DNA of 64,000 bases, from NCBI RefSeq assembly GCF_003319095.1, contig NZ_QOHI01000005.1:124001-188000 (forward strand), read 5' to 3'. This document shows, piece by piece, positions 1 through 9,356 of this stretch. Position 1 is the stretch's first letter; the number at the start of each line of letters is the position of its first letter. Below the pieces are notes generated by a model, which searched no databases, had not been told where the DNA came from, and saw only the letters and a list, made by a program, of their open reading frames with translations. Source of the stretch: Blastococcus sp. TBT05-19. Its GTDB lineage: Bacteria > Actinomycetota > Actinomycetes > Mycobacteriales > Geodermatophilaceae. A program made the position numbers and the translations under genes.

Positions 1-1035
1 GACGCACCGGTGATCCTGCTCGTCGTCGTCCTGTCCGACGTGCTGATCGGGGGCGCCTCGGGCCCCTGGTGGACGGTGCCGGTCGTGGTCGTGGCCGAGC
101 TGGTCGGCGGCGCGGTGCTCGGGCTGGCGGTCGGGTTCGGCGGGGCGGAGCTGCTGCGCCGGGTCGCCCTGCCGCTGTCCGGCTTCTACCCGCTGGCCAC
201 GCTGGCGCTGTGCGTGCTCGCCTTCGCCGGCGCCTCGTTGCTGCACACCTCGGGCTTCGTCGCCGTCTACCTCTGCGGGCTCGTCCTCGGCAACGCCACG
301 CTGCCGCACCGCTCGGCCAGCATCGGCTTCGCCGAGGGCATGGCCTCGCTCGCGCAGATCGGGCTGTTCGTCATGCTCGGGCTGCTGGTGTCGCCCTCGC
401 GGCTGCCCGAGGCCGTGGGCCCGGCGCTGGTCGTGGGCGGGGCGCTGCTGCTGCTCGCCCGGCCGCTGTCGGTGCTGGCCAGCCTCGTGTGGTTCCGCTT
501 CCCGGCCCGGCAGCAGGCGTTCATCGCGTGGGCGGGGCTGCGCGGCGCCGTGCCGATCGTCGTCGCCACCTTCCCGCTGACCGCGCAGGTGCCGGGAGCG
601 ACGCGGGTCTTCGACACCGTGTTCGTGCTGGTCGTCGTCTTCACCCTGGTGCAGGGCTGGTCGCTGCCCTGGGTGGCCCGGCGCCTGGGCATCGCCGCCC
701 CCGTGGCGCCGCGGGAGATCCAGGTGGAGGCCGCGCCGCTGGAGGAGCTGGACGCCGAGCTCATGCAGATGACCGTGCCGGCCGGATCGCGGCTGCACGG
801 CGTGTACCTGCCCGAGCTGCGCCTGCCCGAGGACGCCGCCGTCGTGCTGATCGTGCGGCAGGGGCGGTCGTTCGTGCCCGACGAGAACACCCGGCTCATG
901 CGCGGGGACCAGGCGCTGCTGGTGTCGGCACGGCGCTCGCGGGCCGAGGCCGAGCGCCGGCTGCGGGCGGTCAGCCGCGCCGGCCGCCTGGCCATGTGGC
1001 GCGGCGAGACCGGCCGCCCCGACGAGACGGACTAG
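1..1035 (+). CDS. Potassium/proton antiporter (CPA1/CvrA type), 5' truncated by window edge
   Basis: The reading frame is already open at base 1, so the N-terminus lies outside the window. What remains is the C-terminal half of a CPA1-type monovalent cation/proton antiporter: at least six hydrophobic segments up to about residue 235, including the segment with FIAWAGLRGAVPIV typical of the family. A soluble tail with a TrkA-C/RCK-C-like fold follows (residues about 250-320, containing RLMRGDQALLVSA), which in relatives senses ligand and gates the transporter. It would exchange K+ or Na+ for H+ in the cytoplasmic membrane. Ion specificity cannot be read from the sequence. It ends in TAG at 1033-1035. 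Confidence 0.85.
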   Translation, partial: DAPVILLVVVLSDVLIGGASGPWWTVPVVVVAELVGGAVLGLAVGFGGAELLRRVALPLSGFYPLATLALCVLAFAGASLLHTSGFVAVYLCGLVLGNATLPHRSASIGFAEGMASLAQIGLFVMLGLLVSPSRLPEAVGPALVVGGALLLLARPLSVLASLVWFRFPARQQAFIAWAGLRGAVPIVVATFPLTAQVPGATRVFDTVFVLVVVFTLVQGWSLPWVARRLGIAAPVAPREIQVEAAPLEELDAELMQMTVPAGSRLHGVYLPELRLPEDAAVVLIVRQGRSFVPDENTRLMRGDQALLVSARRSRAEAERRLRAVSRAGRLAMWRGETGRPDETD

Positions 1036-1099
1036 GTTCCGCCGAGCGCGGGACGGCTCGACGACGCCCGCCTGGTGCCGGGAGCGAGGAGGGTGCGGG

Positions 1100-1600
1100 A
1101 TGGCTGCCCGGCGCGACGAGCTGCGCATCGCGCCGGAGCTGCGCGAGGTGTGGAGGCCGTTCTACGTCTTCGGCCCCATGGCGGTGCTCGCCGTGTCGTG
1201 CGGGGCGATCGCCACGGCAGCGGGAGAGCCGGACGGGCTCGGAGTCGGTCTCTTCGTGGGGGTGACCATCGTGCTCTTCGCGGCAGCGAGAACCCTCGTC
1301 TGGCGACTGATCCCGGGATCCGTCTGCGTCGTCCTCGCGGACGACGGTCTGCAGCTCCGGCGGTTCGGGAGGATCTTCCGCAGGCACGCGTGGGTGGACG
1401 TCGAGAGCGCGCACGTCGAGCCGGGGGACCGCTGGCCGGAGTGGAACACCTGGGCCGGGTTCGCGCAGCTCCAGATCGTCCGTCGCGACGGGAGCCGCGT
1501 GAGCAGCCCGAGCATCCTGATCGTGCGGTCCACCGATGTCGACGCCGTCCAGAAGCTGCTGGACGAGCAGCTCGAGAGGCATGCCGCCGGGAGTCCCTAG
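1100..1600 (+). CDS. Small membrane protein with PH-like domain
   Basis: 166 aa. Two hydrophobic segments (about residues 24-44 and 50-70) are followed by a soluble C-terminal half with a beta-rich pattern resembling the bacterial PH-like domain found in small actinobacterial membrane proteins (DDGLQLRRFGRIFRRHAWVD onward). The start ATG at 1100 is set by a GAGGAGG ribosome site about 8 nt upstream. It sits 64 bp after the antiporter and may be cotranscribed with it. Function is unknown. The PH-like assignment rests on the layout (two TM segments then a beta-rich domain) and is tentative. Confidence 0.6.
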   Translation: MAARRDELRIAPELREVWRPFYVFGPMAVLAVSCGAIATAAGEPDGLGVGLFVGVTIVLFAAARTLVWRLIPGSVCVVLADDGLQLRRFGRIFRRHAWVDVESAHVEPGDRWPEWNTWAGFAQLQIVRRDGSRVSSPSILIVRSTDVDAVQKLLDEQLERHAAGSP

Positions 1601-1809
1601 CCTCGGCCGGTCCGCAGAAAGGTGGCGGACACGCGGGAGGCGATGGCCGATCCACTCCCTCGCCCCGGCCCGTGCCGAGGGTCCGGCCGGAACGCATGCA
1701 GCTGGTTCTGACCGCGACGCGTCTGCAGGCGAGCGGCACCGACGCGTGGCATCGTGATCGCACCGGCACCGGGCGGCGGTCGCCGTGCCGGGACCCACGG
1801 AGCAACGCC

Positions 1810-3039
1810 ATGCGCTACCTCTTCCGGCCACCGGCCGCGGACGCGACGGGCCTGCTGACGCTGCCGTGGGACCAGCCGCTCGAGGAGTGGGACCACGAGC
1901 TGCTGCTCGACGTCCCCTCGCGCGGCATCTCCCGGCACGTCGTCCGCTTCGTCGCCGTCGAGGGCCGGGTCTACGCGCTCAAGGAGATCGACGAGCGCCT
2001 GGCCCGGCACGAGTACGCCCTGCTGGCCCAGTTCGAGGGGGAGGGGCTGCCGTCGGTCTCGGTGCTCGGCATCTGCGTGGACCGGCCCGACGACCAGTCG
2101 GCGATCCTGGTGACCCGCTACCTCGAGTACTCGATGTCCTACCGCTGGCTGTTCTCCCGGCCGCGCGGGCACCAGTCGCCCGACCAGCTGCTCGACACCA
2201 TGGTCGTGCTGCTCGTACGCCTGCACCTGGCCGGCGTCTTCTGGGGTGACTGCTCGCTGTCCAACACCCTCTTCCGCCTCGACGCCGGCACCTTCGCCGC
2301 CTACCTGGTCGACGCGGAGACCGCCGAGCGGTACCCGTCGCTGTCACCCGGCCAGCGGAACTACGACGTCGACCTGGCCCGCGAGCGCGTCGGTGCCGAG
2401 CTGATGGACCTGCAGTTCGGTGGTCTGCTGCCCGAGGACATCGACCCCATCGAGGTGGCCGACAGCCTGCCGCGGCGCTACGAGTCGCTGTGGGACGAGG
2501 TGACGCGGGAGGAGGTCTTCCGCAGCGACGAGCAGCGCTACCGCGTCGCCGAGCGGCTGCAGCGGCTCAACGAGCTGGGCTTCGACGTCGGCGAGGTGGA
2601 GCTGAAGACCACCGACGGCGGCACCCGGCTGCGGGTGGAGACCCGGGTCGCCGAGCCCGGGCACAACCGGCGCGAGCTGTTCCGGCTCACCGGCCTGGAG
2701 GCCCAGGAACGGCAGGCGCAGCGGCTGCTCAACGACGTCCGCGCCTTCCGCGCGTACCTGGAGCAGAAGGCCGGGCACCCGGTGCCCGAGACGATCGCCG
2801 GTCACCGCTGGCTGGCGGAGGTCTACCAGCCCGTCGTCGACGCGGTCCCCGAGGAGCTCCGCGGCCGGCTGGAGCCGGCCGAGGTCTTCCACGAGGTGCT
2901 CGAGCACCGCTGGTTCCTCTCGGAGAAGGCCGGCCGGGACGTGGGGACGACGAAGGCCGCGCGCTCCTACTTCGACACCGTCCTGCCGGGCACCCCCGAG
3001 GAGCTGACCACCCCCTCGGTCATCGCCGGCCGCAGCTGA
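1810..3039 (+). CDS. DUF4032 protein with kinase-like N-terminal domain
   Basis: 409 aa. The N-terminal half resembles lipopolysaccharide-kinase/RIO-like folds: VYALKEIDERLARHEYALL supplies a lysine and a helix-C-like acidic residue, GDCSLSNTLFR looks like a degenerate catalytic loop, and VDAETAE occupies the metal-binding position. The C-terminal half is the DUF4032 region conserved in actinobacteria. The open frame extends upstream to 1075, but the family-like sequence begins at MRYLFRPP; ATG 1810 has a GGAG about 7 nt upstream. Substrate is unknown. The 210 bp before it contain no convincing gene. Confidence 0.8.
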   Translation: MRYLFRPPAADATGLLTLPWDQPLEEWDHELLLDVPSRGISRHVVRFVAVEGRVYALKEIDERLARHEYALLAQFEGEGLPSVSVLGICVDRPDDQSAILVTRYLEYSMSYRWLFSRPRGHQSPDQLLDTMVVLLVRLHLAGVFWGDCSLSNTLFRLDAGTFAAYLVDAETAERYPSLSPGQRNYDVDLARERVGAELMDLQFGGLLPEDIDPIEVADSLPRRYESLWDEVTREEVFRSDEQRYRVAERLQRLNELGFDVGEVELKTTDGGTRLRVETRVAEPGHNRRELFRLTGLEAQERQAQRLLNDVRAFRAYLEQKAGHPVPETIAGHRWLAEVYQPVVDAVPEELRGRLEPAEVFHEVLEHRWFLSEKAGRDVGTTKAARSYFDTVLPGTPEELTTPSVIAGRS

Positions 3040-3177
3040 CGGGGCCCCTGACGCCGGCGTTGGTGACGACGAGGTCACGGCCGCGTGGCCTTCCGTTTGA
3101 CACCGAATGACGGCGGTACCACGCTCCGAGAACGCCGAGATCATGCGGCTCACCGGACGCCAACGGAGGCGATGCGT

Positions 3178-4533
3178 GTGACTGAGATCCCTGGCCAGCA
3201 CCCGCCGGAGCGGCGGGCGACGGCTGCCCGCCCCGCGCGATCCCGGGCGCCACGGCGCCTCGCGGGCGCCGCGGCCGGCGTCGTCCTGGCCTCCACCCTC
3301 GCGGCCTGCGGAGGCGGCGGTAGCGGGGGGGTGCCGACGCTCACCTGGTACACCAACCCCGACTCCGGCGGGCAGGCCGAGCTGGCCGCGCGCTGCACCG
3401 ACGCCGCCGAGGGCCGCTACCGGATCTCCACCGCGGTGCTCCCGCGCGACGCGGCCGGGCAGCGCGAGCAGCTGGTCCGCCGCCTCGCCGCGAGCGACAC
3501 CTCGATCGACATCATGAGCCTCGACCCGCCCTTCATCCCGGAGTTCGCGGCGGCCGGCTTCCTCGCCGAGATCCCCGAGGACGTCGCCGAACGGGTGACC
3601 GAGGGTGTCGTCCAGGGAGCCATCGAAGGGGCCACCTGGGACGACGAGCTCGTCGCGGTCCCGTTCTGGGCGAACACGCAGGTGCTCTGGTACCGCAAGT
3701 CGGTCGCCGAGGCGGCCGGCCTCGACATGGAGGAGCCGGTCACCTGGGAGCAGATCGTCCAGGCCGCCGAGGAGCAGGGGAAGCTCGTCGGCGCCCAGGG
3801 CGCCCGGGCCGAGTCGCTCACCGTGTGGCTCAACGCGCTCATCGAGTCCGCCGGCGGCTCCATCATCGAGGAGAACGCCGAGGACCCGGCCGACATCGAG
3901 CTGGGTCTCACCTCCGACGCCGCGACGCGCGCGGCCGAGGTCATGAACCTGGTCGCCTCCTCCGACGCGGCGAGCCCCGCCTTCTCCACCGAGAACGAGG
4001 ACGCCTCGGCCACCGGGTTCGAGAGCGAGAACGGCGGCTTCCAGGTCAACTACCCGTTCGTCTACGCCCGCGCGCTGGGCGCCGTCGAGGCGGGGTCGCT
4101 GGAGGCCTCGGTGCCGGAGGACTACGGCGCCGCGGTCTACCCGCGGGTCGACCCGGACGAGCCGGCCGCTCCGCCGCTGGGCGGCATCAGCCTGGGCATC
4201 AGCGCCTTCAGCCCGGACGTCGACCTCGCGCTCGAGGCCGCCGAGTGCATCACGTCGGCGGAGAACCAGGCGTTCTACTTCGTGAACGACGGCAACCCGG
4301 CGTCGAAGGCGGAGGTCTTCGACGACCCGGAGGTGCTCGAGTCCTTCCCGCAGGCGCCGGTGATCCGGGAGTCCCTGGAGCTGGCGAAGCCGCGACCGCA
4401 GACCCCGTACTACAGCGAGGTCTCCGGCGGCATCCAGCGGGTGTACCACCCGCCGGCCTCGGTGGACGAGAACACCGGCGAGGCCGCAGCCGAGCTGATC
4501 AGCGCGGTGCTCCGAGGGGACCAGCTGCTGTGA
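3178..4533 (+). CDS. lpqY: LpqY-like trehalose-binding lipoprotein of ABC importer
   Basis: 451 aa extracytoplasmic solute-binding protein (family 1 type). GTG 3178 is preferred because GGAGG at 3165-3169 is 8 nt upstream; ATG 3172 in the same frame would be only 2 nt away. A signal peptide with an Arg-rich n-region (PRRLAG) ends in the lipobox LAAC, so Cys44 should be lipidated and anchor the protein outside the membrane. The mature N-terminus (WYTNPDSGG ... LPRDAAGQREQLVRRLAAS) lines up with mycobacterial LpqY as I remember it. It heads an operon with two permeases and an ATPase; the next gene starts 13 bp downstream. Trehalose specificity is inferred from that resemblance; another alpha-glucoside is possible. 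Confidence 0.8.
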   Translation: MTEIPGQHPPERRATAARPARSRAPRRLAGAAAGVVLASTLAACGGGGSGGVPTLTWYTNPDSGGQAELAARCTDAAEGRYRISTAVLPRDAAGQREQLVRRLAASDTSIDIMSLDPPFIPEFAAAGFLAEIPEDVAERVTEGVVQGAIEGATWDDELVAVPFWANTQVLWYRKSVAEAAGLDMEEPVTWEQIVQAAEEQGKLVGAQGARAESLTVWLNALIESAGGSIIEENAEDPADIELGLTSDAATRAAEVMNLVASSDAASPAFSTENEDASATGFESENGGFQVNYPFVYARALGAVEAGSLEASVPEDYGAAVYPRVDPDEPAAPPLGGISLGISAFSPDVDLALEAAECITSAENQAFYFVNDGNPASKAEVFDDPEVLESFPQAPVIRESLELAKPRPQTPYYSEVSGGIQRVYHPPASVDENTGEAAAELISAVLRGDQLL

Positions 4534-4546
4534 GGGAGACGGACCG

Positions 4547-5509
4547 ATGACCCAGACGACGCTGCCCCCGGTCGAGAAGACCCAGCCGGTCTCCGCGCCC
4601 CACGGGAAGATCAGCGACCGGTCGAAGTCCGAGCGCAAGCTCGGCTGGCTGCTCGCCGGCCCGGCCTTCCTGGTGATGCTCGGGGTGACCGCCTACCCGA
4701 TCCTCCAGGCGACCTACGAGTCGCTGTTCTCCTACCGGCTCACCGACCCCGCCAACCGGGAGTTCGTCGGGCTGAACAACTACCTCGTCATCCTCAGCGA
4801 CACGCTGTGGTGGCAGGCGCTCGGCGTGACGCTGCTGATCACGGTGATCACCGTGGCGGTCGAGCTGGTGCTCGGCTTCGGCCTGGCGCTGGTCATGTCC
4901 AAGGCGCTGAAGTCCATCCGGCCGGTGGTGCGCGCGGCGATCCTCATCCCGTACGCCGTCATCACCGTCGTCTCGGCGTTCGCCTGGCAGTTCGCCTTCG
5001 ACATCAACACCGGGTTCGTGAACTCCTGGTTCGCCTGGATACCGGGGGTCTCGGCCGACACCGACTGGTTCGGCGAGACCGGCACGTCGCTGCTGGTGAT
5101 CTGCCTGGCCGAGATCTGGAAGACGACGCCGTTCATCTCGCTGCTGCTGCTCGCAGGCCTCGCCCAGGTGCCGGAGGTGCTGCAGGAGGCGGCGAAGGTC
5201 GACGGCGCCACCTGGTGGCAGCGGATGACGAAGGTGACGCTGCCGAACATGAAGGCCGCGATCATGGTGGCCCTGCTGTTCCGCACGCTCGACGCCTTCC
5301 GCGTCTTCGACAGCATCTTCGTGATGACCGGCGGGGCCAACAACACCGAGTCGGTGTCGTTCCTGGCCTACCGGCAGACCATCTCGCGGCTGGAGATCGG
5401 CCTCGGCTCCGCGGTCTCGGTGCTGCTCTTCCTGAGCGTCGTGCTCATCGCCGCCCTCTTCATCAAGGGCTTCAAGGTCGACCTGGCTTCCGCGAGAGGT
5501 GAGCGCTGA
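4547..5509 (+). CDS. sugA: Sugar ABC transporter permease, SugA/MalF type
   Basis: 320 aa inner-membrane permease with six predicted helices and a roughly 40-residue polar N-terminal tail. The EAA loop that docks on the ATPase is visible as EAAKVDGATWWQRMTKVTLP. It has the length and order (first permease after the binding protein) of SugA in LpqY-SugABC. It starts 13 bp after lpqY with GAGGGAG about 8 nt ahead of the ATG. Its TGA overlaps the ATG of the next permease, so the two are translationally coupled. It is predicted to pair with the downstream permease to form the trehalose channel. Confidence 0.82.
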   Translation: MTQTTLPPVEKTQPVSAPHGKISDRSKSERKLGWLLAGPAFLVMLGVTAYPILQATYESLFSYRLTDPANREFVGLNNYLVILSDTLWWQALGVTLLITVITVAVELVLGFGLALVMSKALKSIRPVVRAAILIPYAVITVVSAFAWQFAFDINTGFVNSWFAWIPGVSADTDWFGETGTSLLVICLAEIWKTTPFISLLLLAGLAQVPEVLQEAAKVDGATWWQRMTKVTLPNMKAAIMVALLFRTLDAFRVFDSIFVMTGGANNTESVSFLAYRQTISRLEIGLGSAVSVLLFLSVVLIAALFIKGFKVDLASARGER

Positions 5510-6342
5510 TGTCGCGCAAGGAGAAGATCTGGTGGTGGATCGGCGGCGTGGCGATCGTCGTCTACTGCCTGTTCCCGATCGGCTGGATCGTCGCGCTGTC
5601 GTTCAAGTCCGCCGGTGACCTGAACTCCGGCGACTTCCTCCCCAACGGGGCGGTGCTGGACAACTACAGCTTGATCCTGACCGGGAATGCCAGCGACCTG
5701 TTCCTCCCGGCGCTGGTCAACAGCTTCGGGATCTGCCTGATCGCCACCGCGATCTCCTGCCTGCTGTCGATGTTCGCCGCCTACGCGATCGCCCGGCTCG
5801 ACTTCCCCGGCAAGAAGCTGGTCCTCTCCACCGCGCTGGTGGTGGCGATCTTCCCGGTGATCTCGATCGTGACGCCGCTGTTCAACGTGTGGCGGCAGAT
5901 CGGCCTGTACGACACCTGGCCGGGGCTGATCATCCCGTACCTCTCGCTGACCCTCCCGATCTCGATCTGGACGATGTCGGCGTTCTTCCGGGAGATCCCC
6001 TGGGAGATGGAGCAGGCCGCCCAGGTCGACGGCGCCACCACCTGGCAGGCGTTCCGCAAGGTGATCGTGCCGCTGGCCGCTCCCGGCGTCTTCACCACCG
6101 CGATCATCGCGTTCTTCATCGCCTGGAACGACTTCGTCTACGGGATCTCGCTGACCTCGACGGAGAACGCCCGGCCGGTGCCCGCCGCGCTGGGTCTGTT
6201 CTCCGGCGCCTCGCAGTTCGAGGACCCGACCGGGGCCATCGCCGCCGCCGCGGTGATCGTCACGATCCCGGTCGTCGTCCTGGTCCTGCTCTTCCAGCGG
6301 CGCATCGTCGCCGGTCTCACCAACGGCGCGGTCAAGGGCTGA
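5509..6342 (+). CDS. sugB: Sugar ABC transporter permease, SugB/MalG type
   Basis: 277 aa permease with six predicted helices and the EAA motif EQAAQVDGATTWQAFRKVIV. The first helix follows a very short cytoplasmic tail, as in MalG/SugB proteins. It overlaps the upstream permease by one base (TGATG), so it should be made in equal amounts with it. Together the two form the membrane channel served by the ATPase encoded 60 bp downstream. Confidence 0.82.
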   Translation: MSRKEKIWWWIGGVAIVVYCLFPIGWIVALSFKSAGDLNSGDFLPNGAVLDNYSLILTGNASDLFLPALVNSFGICLIATAISCLLSMFAAYAIARLDFPGKKLVLSTALVVAIFPVISIVTPLFNVWRQIGLYDTWPGLIIPYLSLTLPISIWTMSAFFREIPWEMEQAAQVDGATTWQAFRKVIVPLAAPGVFTTAIIAFFIAWNDFVYGISLTSTENARPVPAALGLFSGASQFEDPTGAIAAAAVIVTIPVVVLVLLFQRRIVAGLTNGAVKG

Positions 6343-6402
6343 CCCGATGAGCGCCGGCACCCGACTCAGCACCGCTCCGACCTTCCGAGGGGACGACTCC
6401 TG

Positions 6403-7701
6403 ATGGCCTCCATCGAGATGAAGAACATCGTCAAGCAGTACGGCGACGGCTACCCGGCCGTGAACGACGTCAGCCTCGACATCGCCGACGGCGAGTTCAT
6501 GATCCTCGTCGGCCCCTCCGGCTGCGGGAAGTCGACCCTGCTGCGGATGATCGTCGGGCTGGAGGACATCACCAGCGGCGACATGGTCATCGGCGGCACC
6601 CGGGTCAACGACAAGGCGCCCCGCGACCGGAACCTGTCGATGGTCTTCCAGAACTACGCGCTCTACCCGCACATGACGGTGTTCGAGAACATCGCCTTCC
6701 CGCTGCGGCTGGGCAAGATGGCCGACGACGAGGTGCGCCGCCGCGTCATCGAGGCCTCCGACGTCCTCGAGCTCAAGGACCACCTCGACCGCAAGCCCGC
6801 CAACCTCTCCGGTGGTCAGCGCCAGCGCGTCGCCATGGGCCGGGCGATCGTGCGCCAGGCGGAGGCGTTCCTCTTCGACGAGCCGCTGTCCAACCTCGAC
6901 GCCAAGCTGCGCGGCCAGATGCGCACGGAGATCTCGCGGCTGCAGCGGCGCCTGGGCATCACCACGGTCTACGTCACCCACGACCAGACCGAGGCCATGA
7001 CCCTCGGCGACCGGGTCTGCGTCCTGCGCAAGGGCAAGATCCAGCAGGTCGCCTCGCCGCGGGAGCTCTACGAGCAGCCGGTCAACCTGTTCGTCGCGGG
7101 GTTCATCGGCTCGCCGCCGATGAACTTCCTCCCGGCCACCGTCGAGGGCAACAACCTCATGACGCCGTTCGGGCCGATCGAGCTCGACGAGGCGCGGGCC
7201 GCGAAGGTCGCCGGCCGCGACCTGCTGCTGGTGGGCATCCGGCCGGAGTACTTCGAGGACGCCTCGCTCGTCGACGAGGCCAAGCGGCCGGTGGGCTCGG
7301 TGTTCCGGGCCAGGGTCGACGTCACCGAGTGGCTGGGCGACTCGCAGTACGCCTACATCCCCTACGAGGCGCCCGAGTCGATCACCGCGCAGCTGCGCGA
7401 GCTGTCCCGCGAGCTGGACTCCGAGGAGCTGCGCACCCAGGCGATCGTCTCCATCGACTCGACCAGCCGGATCCGGGAGGGGCGCGAGGCCGAGTTCTGG
7501 CTGGACACCCGCAAGATCCACGTCTTCGACCCGCACTCGGGCGAGAACCTCACCCGGGACGCCGAGGCCGGCGCGGAGCTGACCCGGCAGGCCACCGAGG
7601 ACCGGCTCGAGCACCTCGAGGCCGCACGCGGCCGGCAGGACGGGGCGCAGGACGGTCAGAGCGGCTCGCGCGGCGGGGCGACCGCCGTCGGCGCCGCGTA
7701 A
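6403..7701 (+). CDS. sugC: Sugar ABC transporter ATP-binding protein, SugC/MsmX type
   Basis: 432 aa ATPase of the MalK/SugC group. Walker A is GPSGCGKST, the signature [15 protein letters not shown], Walker [13 protein letters not shown], and the H-loop [11 protein letters not shown]-terminal TOBE/MalK regulatory region follows from about residue 240. It is longer than usual (360-395 aa is common): the last 50 residues are a charged, low-complexity tail. The ATG at 6403 follows a GAGGGGA ribosome site. It energises the importer encoded immediately upstream. Inference: trehalose released during mycolate or cell-envelope metabolism, or taken from the environment, is the cargo. Confidence 0.85.
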   Translation: MASIEMKNIVKQYGDGYPAVNDVSLDIADGEFMILVGPSGCGKSTLLRMIVGLEDITSGDMVIGGTRVNDKAPRDRNLSMVFQNYALYPHMTVFENIAFPLRLGKMADDEVRRRVIEASDVLELKDHLDRKPANLSGGQRQRVAMGRAIVRQAEAFLFDEPLSNLDAKLRGQMRTEISRLQRRLGITTVYVTHDQTEAMTLGDRVCVLRKGKIQQVASPRELYEQPVNLFVAGFIGSPPMNFLPATVEGNNLMTPFGPIELDEARAAKVAGRDLLLVGIRPEYFEDASLVDEAKRPVGSVFRARVDVTEWLGDSQYAYIPYEAPESITAQLRELSRELDSEELRTQAIVSIDSTSRIREGREAEFWLDTRKIHVFDPHSGENLTRDAEAGAELTRQATEDRLEHLEAARGRQDGAQDGQSGSRGGATAVGAA

Positions 7702-7702
7702 C

Positions 7703-7721
7703 GCGGCCGGGCAGCGGCCGC
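7703..7721 (+). terminator. Candidate hairpin after sugC
   Basis: Directly after the sugC TAA there is a perfect 7-bp inverted repeat (GCGGCCG / CGGCCGC) with a 5-nt loop. No U-tract follows, as is usual at this GC content. A -10-like hexamer for the next gene starts 3 bp later. Confidence 0.35.
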
Positions 7722-7724
7722 GGC

Positions 7725-7730
7725 TATCGT
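7725..7730 (+). promoter_or_regulatory. Candidate -10 element for lspA
   Basis: TATCGT lies just behind the sugC hairpin. It would start an mRNA near 7737 with a short leader carrying the GAGGAG ribosome site at 7774-7779. Confidence 0.3.
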
Positions 7731-7805
7731 CGTCGGCACCGGCGGTGCGCCCGCCACCGGTGCCGCGACGTCCGAGGAGCCGACCTGACCGAGCACGCCG
7801 AACCG

Positions 7806-8360
7806 GTGGACGGCTCTCCCGGCGCGTCCGCCGCCGTCGAGCACCCGCGTCGTCCGCGCACGCGGCTCCTGCTCGCGCTGGCCGCCGGCGTGCTGCTCGC
7901 CGACCTCGTGACCAAGCTGGTCGTCGTCGCGACGATCGCGCCGGGGGAGGACATCCGCACCCTCGGCGGGGCGCTGTACCTCACCCACCTGCGCAACACC
8001 GGGGCCGCCTTCTCGCTGGCCGAGGGGTTCACGGTCGTGCTCACCCTGATCGCGGTGGCCGTCTCCGTGGTGATCGTGCGCGTCGCCCGGCGGCTGTTCT
8101 CGACCGGCTGGGCCGTCGCGCTCGGGCTGGTCCTCGGCGGGGCGCTGGGCAACCTGGTCGACCGGATCTTCCGCGACCCGGGCTTCCTGCGCGGCGGCGT
8201 CGTCGACTTCCTGTCGGTCTTCGGACCCGACGGCTCGGTGTGGCCGGTCTTCAACATCGCCGACTCCGCGATCGTCTGCGGCGGCATCCTGGGCGTGCTG
8301 CTGGCCCTGCGCGGCATCGAGTTCGACGGCACGCGGAGCAGCGAGGACGACGCCGCGTAA
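7806..8360 (+). CDS. lspA: Lipoprotein signal peptidase (signal peptidase II)
   Basis: 184 aa from GTG 7806. Four transmembrane segments and the two catalytic aspartates of the family are visible in GNLVDR and FNIADS, with the conserved RNTGAAFS between them. The enzyme cleaves prolipoproteins such as LpqY (lpqY, upstream) after Lgt (lgt at 52165) adds diacylglycerol. The start is uncertain: GTG 7806 has no ribosome site, whereas the in-frame CTG at 7785 lies 5 nt after GAGGAG. If CTG is used the protein is 191 aa. It is followed by the pseudouridine synthase, the usual actinobacterial neighbour. Confidence 0.93.
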   Translation: MDGSPGASAAVEHPRRPRTRLLLALAAGVLLADLVTKLVVVATIAPGEDIRTLGGALYLTHLRNTGAAFSLAEGFTVVLTLIAVAVSVVIVRVARRLFSTGWAVALGLVLGGALGNLVDRIFRDPGFLRGGVVDFLSVFGPDGSVWPVFNIADSAIVCGGILGVLLALRGIEFDGTRSSEDDAA

Positions 8361-8394
8361 CGCACGGCTGCGACGTCCGGTCCCGCCCGACCCG

Positions 8395-8400
8395 CACAAT
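8395..8400 (+). promoter_or_regulatory. Leaderless-type -10 element for the RluD-like gene
   Basis: CACAAT ends 7 nt before the GTG at 8408, so transcription should begin at or next to the start codon. Confidence 0.45.
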
Positions 8401-8407
8401 GGGTGCC

Positions 8408-9346
8408 GTGATCAGCACTCCTGGCCTGCACCGGGCCCTTCCGGTGCCCGACGGCCTCGAGGGGCAGCGGGTGGACCAGGCGCTCTCCCGCCTCTTCGGC
8501 CTGACCCGCAGCGCCGCCGCCGAGGTGGCCGACGCCGGGCTCGTCGTCGTCGACGGCCGGGTGCGCGGCAAGGGCGACCGGCTGTCCGGTGGCAGCTGGC
8601 TCGAGGTCGAGCTGCCGCCCCCGCCGGGCGAGCCCGCGGCGCCCAAGCCGGTCGAGGGCATGACGATCCTGCACGACGACGACGACCTCGTGGTCGTGGA
8701 CAAGCCCGTCGGCGTCGCGGCGCACCCGAGCCCCGGCTGGGACGGGCCGACCGTGATCGGTGGTCTGGCCGCAGCCGGCTACCGGGTATCGACCTCCGGT
8801 GCGGCCGAGCGCCAGGGCGTGGTGCACCGGCTGGACGCCGCGACGACCGGGGTCATGGTGGTCGCCAAGAGCGAGCGCGCGTACACCGCGCTCAAGGCCG
8901 CCTTCAAGGAGCGCACGGTCGAGAAGGGCTACAACGCCCTCGTCCAGGGCCACCCCGACCCCTCGCGCGGCACCATCGACGCACCGATCGACCGGCACCC
9001 GAAGCACGACTGGCGGTTCGCGGTCGTCCAGGGCGGCCGCCCGTCGGTGACGCACTACGAGGTGATGGAGGCATTCGCCGCCGCCAGCCTCGTCGACATC
9101 AAGCTGGAGACCGGCCGCACCCACCAGATCCGGGTGCACTTCTCCGCCATGCGGCACCCGTGCGTCGGCGACATGACCTACGGCGCCGACCCGACCCTGG
9201 CCGCCCGCCTCGGCGTCTCGCGCCAGTGGCTGCACGCGGTGCGCCTCGGCTTCTCCCACCCGGCCGACGGGCAGTGGGTCGAGTTCACCAGCGAGTACCC
9301 GCCCGACCTCGCCGGCGCGCTGGCAGTCCTGCGCGCCGAGACCTGA
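8408..9346 (+). CDS. RluA/RluD-family pseudouridine synthase
   Basis: 312 aa. An N-terminal S4 RNA-binding domain ([20 protein letters not shown]) precedes the RluA-type catalytic domain with the active-site aspartate in [15 protein letters not shown] and the [10 protein letters not shown] motif. It converts uridines in 23S rRNA to pseudouridine. I chose GTG 8408 rather than ATG 8399 because a CACAAT -10 element would place the transcript start there. It lies 48 bp after lspA, a pairing common in actinobacteria. The exact target positions cannot be read from the sequence. Confidence 0.9.
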   Translation: MISTPGLHRALPVPDGLEGQRVDQALSRLFGLTRSAAAEVADAGLVVVDGRVRGKGDRLSGGSWLEVELPPPPGEPAAPKPVEGMTILHDDDDLVVVDKPVGVAAHPSPGWDGPTVIGGLAAAGYRVSTSGAAERQGVVHRLDAATTGVMVVAKSERAYTALKAAFKERTVEKGYNALVQGHPDPSRGTIDAPIDRHPKHDWRFAVVQGGRPSVTHYEVMEAFAAASLVDIKLETGRTHQIRVHFSAMRHPCVGDMTYGADPTLAARLGVSRQWLHAVRLGFSHPADGQWVEFTSEYPPDLAGALAVLRAET

Positions 9347-9356
9347 CCCACCACCG

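Noticed and set aside
3097-3102. TTGACA as a -35 element for the lpqY operon
   Set aside because: No acceptable -10 hexamer lies 16-18 bp downstream; one consensus hexamer alone is not evidence of a promoter.
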